64,000 nt of DNA from Lentisphaeria bacterium (lineage in GTDB: Bacteria > Verrucomicrobiota > Lentisphaeria > Victivallales > UBA1829), in NCBI GenBank assembly GCA_017541665.1, contig JAFXYP010000064.1, positions 1-64,000 of the forward strand, written 5' to 3'. Under the pieces are notes generated by a model. The model was not told the origin of the DNA and ran no database searches. It was given only the letters and a program-made list of their open reading frames with translations. Shown piece by piece: positions 10,194 through 18,145 of this stretch. Positions within the stretch are counted from its first letter, which is position 1, and the number at the start of each line of letters is the position of its first letter. The translations under genes and the position numbers were made by a program.

Positions 10194-11462
10194 ATGGAAC
10201 GGAATGCCGAAGCAGAACAGAACGAACCGGTGCAGGCGCAGACTCCGTCCGGCGAGACGGATTCCGCGGCGTATCTGACGCCCGGCCGGCTCATGGCACG
10301 CAGGTTCTTCCGCGAAAAGACCGCCGTTTGCGGTCTTGTCTTCGTCATCCTGCTGATCCTCGCGGCCATCGCCGCCCCCCTTTTCGTAAACGGCAAGCCG
10401 CTCCTCATCATCTCCCGAGCTTCCGTGCCCGGGGCTCCGCATCCGGCGGAAAGCGGCATTTTCAGTCCGGCGCTCCGCGACTTCTTCGCCCCGGACGCGC
10501 AGGAAGTCTTTGTGGAGAAGTTGTTCAACTGGCTGCTTCTGGCGCTTCCGGCGTCGCTGATCCTGTACGGGTGTTTCCGGAAGCGGAAACGCATCCTCTG
10601 GCCGGCGCTTGCCGCGGTCCTGGTCCTGCTTGCCGTCCCGTTCGTCGTCTCCCGTTCGCAGATGACGCAGATCGACTGGCGGAAGGCGGCTGCGGAGGAC
10701 ATGGCGTCGAAGTATTATTTCGCCGCGGTGCCGTACGGCCCGTTCGAGACGTCGCCCGACACCTACGCGATGCCGTCGCGCAAGCACCCGTTCGGCACCG
10801 ACAATGTGGGGCGCGACGTTTTCGCCCGCATGATGTACGGGGCGCGCGTCTCCCTGGCGGTCGGGTTCCTCGCGACGGCGATCGAGCTTGTGCTCGGGAC
10901 GATGATCGGGCTGTTCTCGGGATACCGGGGCGGCCGCGTCGACCTGGTCGTCCAGCGCCTGGTGGAGATCGTGATCTGTTTCCCGACATTTCTCCTGCTG
11001 CTGATCCTGATGGCGATCATGCTGGACTACGGGGCGCGCCAGTCAATCCTGCTCGTGATCTTCGTGCTGGGGATGACCGGGTGGCCCGGCCTCTCCCGGC
11101 TGGTGCGAGGCGAGGTCCTGAAGGCTCGCCAGATGGCGTACATTCAGAGCTGCGAGAGCCTCGGCGTGCCCCTGCGGAGCATCCTGTTCCGGCACCTCCT
11201 GCCGAACGTCTCCGGGCCGATCTTCGTCTCGTTCGCGTTCAGCATCGCCGGATCCATCCTGGCGGAGAACAGCCTGAGCTTCCTCGGATTCGGGGTGCAG
11301 GCGCCGTCCGCCAGCTGGGGCGAGCTGCTGAAGCAGGCGTTCGCCGATCCGCTGAGCTACTGGAACCTGATGCTGTGGCCCGGCCTCGCCATATTCCTTT
11401 GCGTGACCGCGTTCAATTTCATTGCGGACGGGATACGCCGTTCCATCGACCTGAAGAGCTGA
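10194..11462 (+). CDS. OppC/DppC-type ABC transporter permease
   Basis: A 422-residue inner-membrane permease of the peptide/nickel type. A first membrane segment (about residues 45-65) is followed by an unusually long periplasmic or partly hydrophobic insert to about residue 195. The signature region H-P-F-G-T-D-N-V-G-R-D-V-F-A-R-M then begins the standard DppC core. The EAA-like loop (E-S-L-G-V-P-L-R-S-I-L-F-R-H-L-L-P-N) contacts the ATPase. Partners (OppA, B, D, F) are absent here: it sits between clpC and dut on one strand. A stranded permease whose partners lie elsewhere is the simplest reading. Confidence 0.85.
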   Translation: MERNAEAEQNEPVQAQTPSGETDSAAYLTPGRLMARRFFREKTAVCGLVFVILLILAAIAAPLFVNGKPLLIISRASVPGAPHPAESGIFSPALRDFFAPDAQEVFVEKLFNWLLLALPASLILYGCFRKRKRILWPALAAVLVLLAVPFVVSRSQMTQIDWRKAAAEDMASKYYFAAVPYGPFETSPDTYAMPSRKHPFGTDNVGRDVFARMMYGARVSLAVGFLATAIELVLGTMIGLFSGYRGGRVDLVVQRLVEIVICFPTFLLLLILMAIMLDYGARQSILLVIFVLGMTGWPGLSRLVRGEVLKARQMAYIQSCESLGVPLRSILFRHLLPNVSGPIFVSFAFSIAGSILAENSLSFLGFGVQAPSASWGELLKQAFADPLSYWNLMLWPGLAIFLCVTAFNFIADGIRRSIDLKS

Positions 11463-11491
11463 CATTTCATTAACCCGGAAGGAGTCCCCAC

Positions 11492-11932
11492 ATGCCGATC
11501 TCGGTCCGTTTCAAAATGCAGGAGGGCGCGGAAGACCTCGCCCCGAAGAAAGCCCATGAGGACGACGCCGCCTGGGACCTGAAAAGCCGCGTGGACGTCG
11601 AGGCCGCGCCCGGCAAGGTCACGCTCGTCCCGACCGGGCTTTTTCTCGAGCTGCCCGCCGGATACGAGGCGCAGATACGCCCACGCAGCGGACTCGCGCT
11701 CAAAAACGCCGTGACCCTGCTCAACACGCCCGGCACCATCGACGCCGGATACCGCGGCGAGGTCTGCGTGATCCTGTTCAACGCCGGAGAAAACGTGTTT
11801 CCCGTGCACCGCGGCGACCGGATCGCCCAGATGGTGATCGCCGCGCTCCCGGATGTCGTTTTGTCGCCCGCCGTCGAGCTGAACGAGACCGGCCGGAACG
11901 CCGGCGGGTTCGGTTCGACGGGAATCCACTGA
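11492..11932 (+). CDS. dut: dUTP diphosphatase
   Basis: A 146-residue trimeric-type dUTPase, hydrolysing dUTP to dUMP and pyrophosphate. It keeps uracil out of DNA and feeds dTMP synthesis. All five family motifs are seen: D-D-A-A-W-D-L (1), P-R-S-G-L-A (2), G-T-I-D-A-G-Y-R-G-E (3), R-G-D-R-I-A-Q-M-V (4) and G-G-F-G-S-T-G (5). Length is normal. A good ribosome site (GGAAGGAG) precedes the ATG. Confidence 0.95.
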   Translation: MPISVRFKMQEGAEDLAPKKAHEDDAAWDLKSRVDVEAAPGKVTLVPTGLFLELPAGYEAQIRPRSGLALKNAVTLLNTPGTIDAGYRGEVCVILFNAGENVFPVHRGDRIAQMVIAALPDVVLSPAVELNETGRNAGGFGSTGIH

Positions 11933-12171
11933 GCCGTTATGACCGGCGCAAAAGGTTTTTGCACTTGCTTTTTTCCAAAAGATAATGATTTTCTTGTCGT
12001 TTTTTTCATTTTTTCAAAAGATATGATATAATTAAAGATGCGATTCCTCGAACTCCTCCATCAGCAACACCGTAAAACATGATTTTGTACCTTTTTTTGG
12101 AAAGTGGCTTGAAAAAACGGATTTATCGGCTATATTGGAATTAAATTCCAAAATAGACGAGGTTTTGAGCT
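11933..12171 (+). promoter_or_regulatory. AT-rich intergenic region with promoter(s) for the AAA/DUF4143 gene
   Basis: No gene is seen. The best promoter is TTGAAA (12109-12114), 16 bases, TATATT (12131-12136). A second TATAAT at 12027-12032 has only a weak -35 box (TTTCAT). Confidence 0.5.
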
Positions 12172-13401
12172 GTGTACATAACGCGACACTTGACCGAGGT
12201 GATTCAGGCCGGGAGCAGTTTTTTTCCGGCAATCCTGCTGACAGGCCCCAGACAGGTCGGGAAGACTACGCTCCTGAGGCGGTTGGCGGAACCCGAAAGA
12301 AAGTATGTGACGCTGGATGATTCCAATCTGCGTCTGCTGGCGAAGGAAGACCCGCGTGCCTTCATTGAACGGTATTCCCCTCCGGTGCTGATTGATGAAA
12401 TCCAGTATGTCCCCGAACTCCTGAATTTTATAAAAATCGTCATTGATGAACAGCGTTTCCGGTCTCCGGATGAAGCAAAAGGCATGTACTGGCTTACCGG
12501 ATCGCAGCGTTTCCCGCTCATGAAGGGAGTCTCGGAATCTCTGGCCGGACGAATCGGCATATTCGAACTCTCCGGGCTTTCTCAGTCCGAACTCGCCGGA
12601 GAACCGAATGTTCCGTTCATTCCCGACAAGCATTTCAGCACATCGGCCGGCCGGTTCGATACCGCGGAACTGTTCCGCCGGATTTGGCGGGGATGTTATC
12701 CCGAAGTCCTGAACGCTACACCGCAGGAACGCGATTTCTTCTATTCGAGCTATATCAACACATACATGGAACGGGATATCCGGAATCTGACGAAGGTTCA
12801 CGATCTCGACAAGTTTTACAAGTTCCTTTGTTCCTGTGCAGCCAGGACGGGACAGCTGCTCAACAACAGTGAACTTGCACGGGACGCAGGGATCGACGTC
12901 AAAACGGCGGAGAGCTGGCTGAGCATACTCACATCGTCGCGTATCGCGTATCTGCTGCGCCCGTATGCAAGCAGCCTGACCACCAGACTGGTAAAAACGC
13001 CGAAACTCTATATGCTTGACACCGGGCTGTGCTCCTATCTGACCCGCTGGCCGACATCGGAAACACTGGAATCAGGTGCGATGAACGGGTTCATCTTCGA
13101 GACATGGTGTGTTTCCGAAATCCTGAAAAGCTGCTGGAACGCCGGAACGGAGCGTCCGGCATTGTATTTCTATCGGGATAAGGATCAAAGGGAAATTGAT
13201 CTCCTGATCGAAAGTGGAAATGAGTTTTATCCCGTTGAGTTCAAAAAGTCATCAACGCCAAAAAAAGACGATGTCCGGCACTTCGGCGTTTTGGAACGTT
13301 TGAATCTCAAAACCGGAAAAGGCGCACTGGTATGTACCTGTCCGGAGATCGAACCGTTGCCGGGAAAAAACGTGGATTGCATTCCTGTATCGCTTATCTG
13401 A
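12172..13401 (+). CDS. AAA_14/DUF4143 family ATPase
   Basis: A 409-residue protein with an N-terminal ATPase and a C-terminal DUF4143 domain. Walker A is L-L-T-G-P-R-Q-V-G-K-T-T (about residues 22-33). Walker B-like P-P-V-L-I-D-E-I-Q-Y and the sensor-like W-L-T-G-S-Q-R-F follow. The C-terminal half ends with the family's D-K-D-Q-R-E-I-D-L-L-I-E...Y-P-V-E-F-K-K pattern, which resembles a PD-(D/E)xK nuclease core. The family is common, often mobile, and its role is unsettled. The start is GTG at 12172, and GACGAGG lies about 9 bases upstream. Confidence 0.85.
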   Translation: MYITRHLTEVIQAGSSFFPAILLTGPRQVGKTTLLRRLAEPERKYVTLDDSNLRLLAKEDPRAFIERYSPPVLIDEIQYVPELLNFIKIVIDEQRFRSPDEAKGMYWLTGSQRFPLMKGVSESLAGRIGIFELSGLSQSELAGEPNVPFIPDKHFSTSAGRFDTAELFRRIWRGCYPEVLNATPQERDFFYSSYINTYMERDIRNLTKVHDLDKFYKFLCSCAARTGQLLNNSELARDAGIDVKTAESWLSILTSSRIAYLLRPYASSLTTRLVKTPKLYMLDTGLCSYLTRWPTSETLESGAMNGFIFETWCVSEILKSCWNAGTERPALYFYRDKDQREIDLLIESGNEFYPVEFKKSSTPKKDDVRHFGVLERLNLKTGKGALVCTCPEIEPLPGKNVDCIPVSLI

Positions 13402-13420
13402 ATACCATAGAAGGGATGAA

Positions 13421-13789
13421 ATGATGTCGAACACGAAAAACATCCGAAACGTTTTCTTCGCCGTTATCGCGGCCTTCCTGACCGTCGCATCGTTTGCCGG
13501 ATGCGAAACGACGAAAGAAATCAACGAAGATTATCTTGTCGTTTCCAGCATGGCGGTTATTCCGAATGAAGAAGAGCGCGGCATGCTGACGTTGAAAATC
13601 GAGGGAGACTATGCGGAAAGCGCCTGGGGCATCAAGAGCATCGAACAGGAAACGACCGGCAACACCATCGTCCTGACCGGCACTTTGGTGTCGAAAGGAC
13701 AGGGCGCGTTCGAATATGAGGTCAGGATTCCTCAATATGTCGATGTTGTGAAGTTCAACAAACGGGTCTTGTGGACCCGGAATCCATAA
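13421..13789 (+). CDS. Small predicted lipoprotein, unknown function
   Basis: A 122-residue protein whose N-terminus has a hydrophobic core and ends in F-A-G-C, a lipobox-like site with Cys about 28, so it is probably a lipoprotein. The mature part is about 95 residues of likely beta structure with no named domain. It starts 19 bases after the DUF4143 gene and 28 bases before the next secreted protein, so the three may be co-transcribed. Confidence 0.7.
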   Translation: MMSNTKNIRNVFFAVIAAFLTVASFAGCETTKEINEDYLVVSSMAVIPNEEERGMLTLKIEGDYAESAWGIKSIEQETTGNTIVLTGTLVSKGQGAFEYEVRIPQYVDVVKFNKRVLWTRNP

Positions 13790-13817
13790 ACAGGCTTTTT
13801 CCGCAGGAGAAGTCCGC

Positions 13818-14354
13818 ATGAAGACGCGTCCGACACGCTCCATCCGCCTTAAAACGCTGCTCGTGGCGGCACTGCTCGCGCCGTTCGCCTGCCCGGCGGA
13901 CGGGGAGGAGCCGGTCTGGCAGGACCCCGTGATCGTCCGGCAGGGGGAGGAGGAGCATCGGCTCCTGACCGCGGAAGAAGCGGACGAACTGAGGTGGAAG
14001 CAGCAGGAAGCGGCGGCGTCCGCCGCCCGGAAGCCCGACCCCGGATGGATCGGGGACTGCTATTACTATGCGGACGGCGGGTATTACCACAAGGACGGTA
14101 TCTACTGGCGCCCCGACATGAAGACGCATTACGTCTACGAGGAGGGATGCTGGCACCTGGCGAACGGCGGCATCCTGACGGAAACCGGAGTCTATTACCC
14201 GGTGGTGGCCGCACCGGAAGGCATCCTCGGGCTGCCGTGGCGGCTGGCTGCGGTCGCGACTGCCCTGATCGCGGGCCCTCCGCAGGATCCGGGGGTTCCG
14301 CCGGAGAAGCCGGTGCGCGTGATCATCGAAGTTCGTCCGGCTTCGGAGCGATGA
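13818..14354 (+). CDS. Secreted protein with Tyr/Trp-rich repeat-like centre
   Basis: A 178-residue protein with a signal peptide (positive start, then L-L-V-A-A-L-L-A-P-F-A-C). A charged helical part (about residues 40-70) leads to a Tyr/Gly/Trp-rich stretch with C-Y-Y-Y-A-D-G-G-Y-Y-H-K-D-G-I-Y-W and a further G-C-W-H, which resembles short beta-repeat units. The C-terminus is hydrophobic, then basic. The function is unknown. The ribosome site (GCAGGAG) is good. Confidence 0.65.
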   Translation: MKTRPTRSIRLKTLLVAALLAPFACPADGEEPVWQDPVIVRQGEEEHRLLTAEEADELRWKQQEAAASAARKPDPGWIGDCYYYADGGYYHKDGIYWRPDMKTHYVYEEGCWHLANGGILTETGVYYPVVAAPEGILGLPWRLAAVATALIAGPPQDPGVPPEKPVRVIIEVRPASER

Positions 14355-14479
14355 GGCGGACGATGGTCCGGGCAGGCGGTTTGCGGCAGAATCTTCCGGG
14401 CGCAGCGGAATCCTTGAACGATCCGGCAAAGCCGATGTCTTCCATTGCCGGGCTCGGGGTCGTGGCCGAAGCCTGACGG

Positions 14480-15175
14480 TCAATGCTTTTTTATGGATTT
14501 GATGACCCCGTCGATCAATTTGTCGGAATCGGGATTGAGTTTCTCTTTCTTTTTTTTGATTGTTTCCTGATCCGCCAGAAAAACGTCTTTGATTCTTTCT
14601 TTCAGCTCCAAAAGACTTTTTGCAGAGATTTGAAACGCCTTGACACTGTCTTCGATTTCTTTATATTGCAAAAGGGATGCAATCCTTTCCATCCAATCGA
14701 CGTTGATCGCGTCAAGATGCTGAAGAGCCAGGTTTGCCATGGTTCTTCTCTCTATGATGTTGTAACTGCAGCAGACGCATTTCCTGACCGTATCATTTGA
14801 GGCAAAAGCATCCGCGACGTCATCGCAATTGCAATGACGGGCGAGGCCATAGGCGTGTTTTTTATACTTTTCTTCTTTGATGGGGGTCAGGAGATCGACG
14901 TCCTTTTCTTTCGCAACGTATTTGAAGTCGCGGGTCAGCTTCTGTTCCCTGTCCCGGAAACTCCGCACAAGCGAATCGGCATACTCCCCGGAATCGTGCT
15001 TTGAGTGCAACGCGTCAACGATTCTTTCCCCGTTGTCAAACAGATGCTTCATGCAGTTGAAGTACAGAATCAGATTCTGGTCTGTCCGGATTATAATATG
15101 ATACTTCCGCTTTATGAAACAGCATTTGATCTTGAAGATCAGGCTGTTTATGAATTCCGTTATTTTGAGATACAT
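14480..15175 (-). CDS. Hypothetical protein, helical and Cys-containing
   Basis: I do not recognise this 231-residue protein. It is mostly helical with many Lys, Asp and Glu. Cysteines cluster at H-C-N-C-D-D and K-C-V-C-C, which could bind a metal. There is no signal peptide, although the first 35 residues are moderately hydrophobic and basic. Base composition is visibly lower in G+C than in rng upstream or the genes to the left, so recent transfer is possible. It is separated from rng by a strong hairpin and probably has its own transcript or is read through from rng. Confidence 0.55.
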   Translation of the reverse strand: MYLKITEFINSLIFKIKCCFIKRKYHIIIRTDQNLILYFNCMKHLFDNGERIVDALHSKHDSGEYADSLVRSFRDREQKLTRDFKYVAKEKDVDLLTPIKEEKYKKHAYGLARHCNCDDVADAFASNDTVRKCVCCSYNIIERRTMANLALQHLDAINVDWMERIASLLQYKEIEDSVKAFQISAKSLLELKERIKDVFLADQETIKKKKEKLNPDSDKLIDGVIKSIKKH

Positions 15176-15197
15176 AGTTCCGGGTGACAGATCGGGG

Positions 15198-15229
15198 CCC
15201 GCAAGGAGAGAAAGCGCCCTCCTTGCGGG
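15198..15229 (-). terminator. Strong hairpin after rng
   Basis: Perfect 11-base stem CCCGCAAGGAG/CTCCTTGCGGG with a 10-base loop. No T-run follows on the minus strand, so it may be an RNA 3'-end or processing structure rather than a classic terminator. Confidence 0.45.
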
Positions 15230-15247
15230 AGAAAGCGGAGAAAATCG

Positions 15248-16918
15248 TTACAGAAGCTCGTTCGTCTTCGGGTCGATGAGGCGGAATTCCTCGACGTGGA
15301 TGGCGGGGTCCGCACGGAATTCGAGGTCCCTGCCGTATTTGCTTTCCATTTCGTAGAGGATTTTCGCGTCGTCGTTTTTGAGGCGCGCGAGCACGGCCGG
15401 GTTCAGGATCACGCGGACGGTGGCGGCCTTCTTCGACTTGGTGCGCTGCTTGAGGATTTCGAGCAGGCGGCGCTGGATTTCGACGCTCATGCTGATGGCG
15501 GATTTCACGTGGCCGGACCCGCCGCAGTAGGGGCACGGATCGAACAGGGAGTCCTGCACGCTCTCGCTTTCGCGCTGGCGCGTCATCTCCATGAGTCCGA
15601 ACTTGCTGATCGGCAGGATCTTCGTGCGTGCGCGGTCGAGGTCGGCGAGCTTGTTCATCATGCGGTTGACCTGCTCGCGGTCGGAGCTGTTCGACATGTC
15701 GATGAAGTCGATGACGATCTGGCCGCCGATGTTGCGGAGCCGGATCTGGCGTGCGATTTCCTTCGCGGCCTCGAGGTTGGTGTTCAGGATGAGTTCGCGC
15801 TGCGCTTTGCCGGCCTTGGATTTGCCGGTGTTGATGTCGATTGCCACGAGCGCTTCGGTCTCGTCGATGCAGAGGTAGCCGCCGCCTGGGAGGTTCACGA
15901 TGCGGTTGTAGATCTCGGCGACCTGCGGCGTGACCTTGTAGCGGTCGAAGACGGACTCGGCGCGCTTATGGCGCGTGATCCGGGTATTGAAATCGTTCCC
16001 GACGAACTTGTCGAGTGCGGCGACCAGGAAATCGTATTTCTCCTTGTCGTCGACCACGATCTCGTCGATGTCGTCGGTCAGGAGATCGCGCACGGTGCGC
16101 TCCAGGAGGTCCGGCTCGGCGTAGACGAGCGCGGGCGCCCGCGGCTTCAGCAGGGCATTGTCGACCTTCTGCCAGAGCTCCAGCAGCATTTCCAGGTCGC
16201 GCTGGAAGAAGACGGCCTTGCGGTGTTCGCCGACGGTGCGGCAGATGAGTCCCATGCCGTCCGGGAGCTTGAGTCCGAGCAGGATCTTGCGGAGGCGGTC
16301 GCGTTCCTTCTTGTCTTCGATGCGGGACGAAAGCCCGATGTGCTTGGAGTACGGGAGCAGGACCAGATAGCGGCCGGGGATGGTGATGTTGGTCGTCACG
16401 CGTGCGCCCTTGGTGCCGATGGGGCCCTTGGTGACCTGGACGAGGAGTTCGGACCCGGCGGGGAAGACGCGCGGGATGTCCTCGATGGTGATCTTGCCGG
16501 TGTGGATGCGCTCCTCCATTTCCTTCAGGCGTTTGGCGCGGTCGCCGCCCGTCACGAGGTTGCGGAATTTTTCGCTGAGGATGGAGATGATGTGTTTTTT
16601 CTTTTTCGGCGGTGCGTCGGCGGCCTTGACGCGGTCGCGTTCGTCGCCGATCTTCTTGAGGTTGTCGAGGATGTCGTAGGAAGCCGGGAGCATGTCGCGA
16701 AAGTGCATGAACGCGTTCTTCTCCGCGCCGATGTCGACGAAGCAGGCTTCCAGGCCTGGCTCGATGCGGGTGATCTTGCCGAGGTAGATGGACCCGGCGA
16801 CGATGTCGTCGCCCTTGCGCTCGATCTGGTAGTCTTCCAGATGGCCGTTGATGAGCAATGCCGAGCGGGTCTCCAGTTCCTCGCAGTTCAGGATGATCTG
16901 TTTTTTCTCTTGAGGCAT
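15248..16918 (-). CDS. rng: RNase E/G family ribonuclease
   Basis: A 556-residue endoribonuclease for rRNA maturation and mRNA decay. The S1-like RNA-binding region is near residues 38-75, with an insert rich in Lys at 96-130. The catalytic DNase-I-like part has V-A-I-D-I-N-T-G-K-S and V-I-D-F-I-D-M, carrying the two metal-binding Asp residues. C-P-Y-C-G-G-S-G matches the Zn-link. No long C-terminal degradosome scaffold is present, so it is RNase G-like in size. It starts 16 bases after fmt and is co-transcribed with it. Confidence 0.92.
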   Translation of the reverse strand: MPQEKKQIILNCEELETRSALLINGHLEDYQIERKGDDIVAGSIYLGKITRIEPGLEACFVDIGAEKNAFMHFRDMLPASYDILDNLKKIGDERDRVKAADAPPKKKKHIISILSEKFRNLVTGGDRAKRLKEMEERIHTGKITIEDIPRVFPAGSELLVQVTKGPIGTKGARVTTNITIPGRYLVLLPYSKHIGLSSRIEDKKERDRLRKILLGLKLPDGMGLICRTVGEHRKAVFFQRDLEMLLELWQKVDNALLKPRAPALVYAEPDLLERTVRDLLTDDIDEIVVDDKEKYDFLVAALDKFVGNDFNTRITRHKRAESVFDRYKVTPQVAEIYNRIVNLPGGGYLCIDETEALVAIDINTGKSKAGKAQRELILNTNLEAAKEIARQIRLRNIGGQIVIDFIDMSNSSDREQVNRMMNKLADLDRARTKILPISKFGLMEMTRQRESESVQDSLFDPCPYCGGSGHVKSAISMSVEIQRRLLEILKQRTKSKKAATVRVILNPAVLARLKNDDAKILYEMESKYGRDLEFRADPAIHVEEFRLIDPKTNELL

Positions 16919-16934
16919 GACTGGGAAAAATCTT

Positions 16935-17924
16935 TCACGGGGTTGGCTGCTGTTCGGGCATCCCGTTCAGCAGGACGTCGCCGACTTCGAGGTGGGCGCC
17001 ATTCAGGAAATCGGCGACGGACATTTCCTTCTTGCCTTCGGGCACGATGCGGTCGAGCAGCAGGGAACCGGAGCCGCAGGACACCATGATCCTGTTGTCG
17101 GCGAGCGCAGTGATCTTCCCCGGTTCCGCACCGGCGGCTTTGAAGGCAGTGTATGACGCTTTGGTGATCTTGACCGACATCACGCGTCCGCGCACCATGA
17201 CGCGGAACGACATCGACGGCCAGTTATGATAAGCCCTCACCTTTCGTTCCAGGACGGCGGCGTCTTCATCCCACACGACGAACCCGTCCGACTTTCGGAT
17301 CTTGACCGCCACCGTGACGCCCTCTTCGGGCTGGGGGCGCGGCGTGATCTCGCCGCGCGCGATGCGGCCTACGCATTCGCAGATGCGGTCCCCGGCCATT
17401 TCGGAGAGCTCCCGTTCGAGCTCTTCCGCCGTGATCCCGGGCGGGACGGGCATGCGGTGCATCTCATAGATCGGCCCCGAGTCCAGTCCCCGCTCCATCT
17501 GCATAAACGTTACTCCGGTGATTTCATCTCCGTTCAATACGCAGGTGGTGATGGGCGAGGCCCCGCGGTATTTCGGGAGAAGGGACGCATGGACGTTCAG
17601 ACAGCCCAGGGGCGGGAGGTTCAGGAGCGGTTCCCGCAGGATCTGTCCGAACGACACCACCACGATCATGTCCGGCTCCAGCGCCGCGACGTGCTCCAGA
17701 AACTCCGGAGTGTTCACGGACTGCACGCGTTCGCACGGGATCCCCGCCGCATCCGCATACCGGCCGAGCGGCGTCGGCGTCAGCATGCGCTTGCGTCCCG
17801 CCGCGCGGTCCGGCTGGGTCACGGCCACGGCGAGCGTGAGGTCATGGCTGTTCGCCAGGGCCTCCAGGATCGGGACGGCGAAAATGCCGGCTCCCATGAA
17901 TACGATGCGCGGGTTCCTGATCAT
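16935..17924 (-). CDS. fmt: Methionyl-tRNA formyltransferase
   Basis: A 329-residue cytoplasmic enzyme that formylates initiator Met-tRNA using 10-formyl-tetrahydrofolate. The catalytic triad is visible: N110 and H112 in C-L-N-V-H-A-S-L-L-P-K-Y-R-G, and D148 in G-L-D-S-G-P-I. The C-terminal tRNA-binding domain is present (about residues 210-315). Length is as usual. It is the first gene of an fmt-rng operon; def is not adjacent, unlike in many bacteria. Confidence 0.95.
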   Translation of the reverse strand: MIRNPRIVFMGAGIFAVPILEALANSHDLTLAVAVTQPDRAAGRKRMLTPTPLGRYADAAGIPCERVQSVNTPEFLEHVAALEPDMIVVVSFGQILREPLLNLPPLGCLNVHASLLPKYRGASPITTCVLNGDEITGVTFMQMERGLDSGPIYEMHRMPVPPGITAEELERELSEMAGDRICECVGRIARGEITPRPQPEEGVTVAVKIRKSDGFVVWDEDAAVLERKVRAYHNWPSMSFRVMVRGRVMSVKITKASYTAFKAAGAEPGKITALADNRIMVSCGSGSLLLDRIVPEGKKEMSVADFLNGAHLEVGDVLLNGMPEQQPTP

Positions 17925-17959
17925 GGTGTTTTTTCACATCCAAAAAAATTTTAAACTTT

Positions 17960-17988
17960 AATATATCATAAAACTTTGTCTATTTCAA
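17960..17988 (-). promoter_or_regulatory. Promoter of fmt-rng
   Basis: Minus strand: TTGAAA, 17-base spacer, TATATT, about 36 bases before the fmt start. Confidence 0.65.
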
Positions 17989-18145
17989 ACGTTATTTGCC
18001 GAAAATTTGCCGATCCTGAAACATTTTCGGACAAAAAGTGCATGCCGCAGCACGTCCGGACTGTTTTCAGCCCGGGCAGTCCCGTCCTTCTTCGAACGGG
18101 AAGGGGGGGATGGAAATAACGGATCTCCGCGTTTCGACGCAGGAC

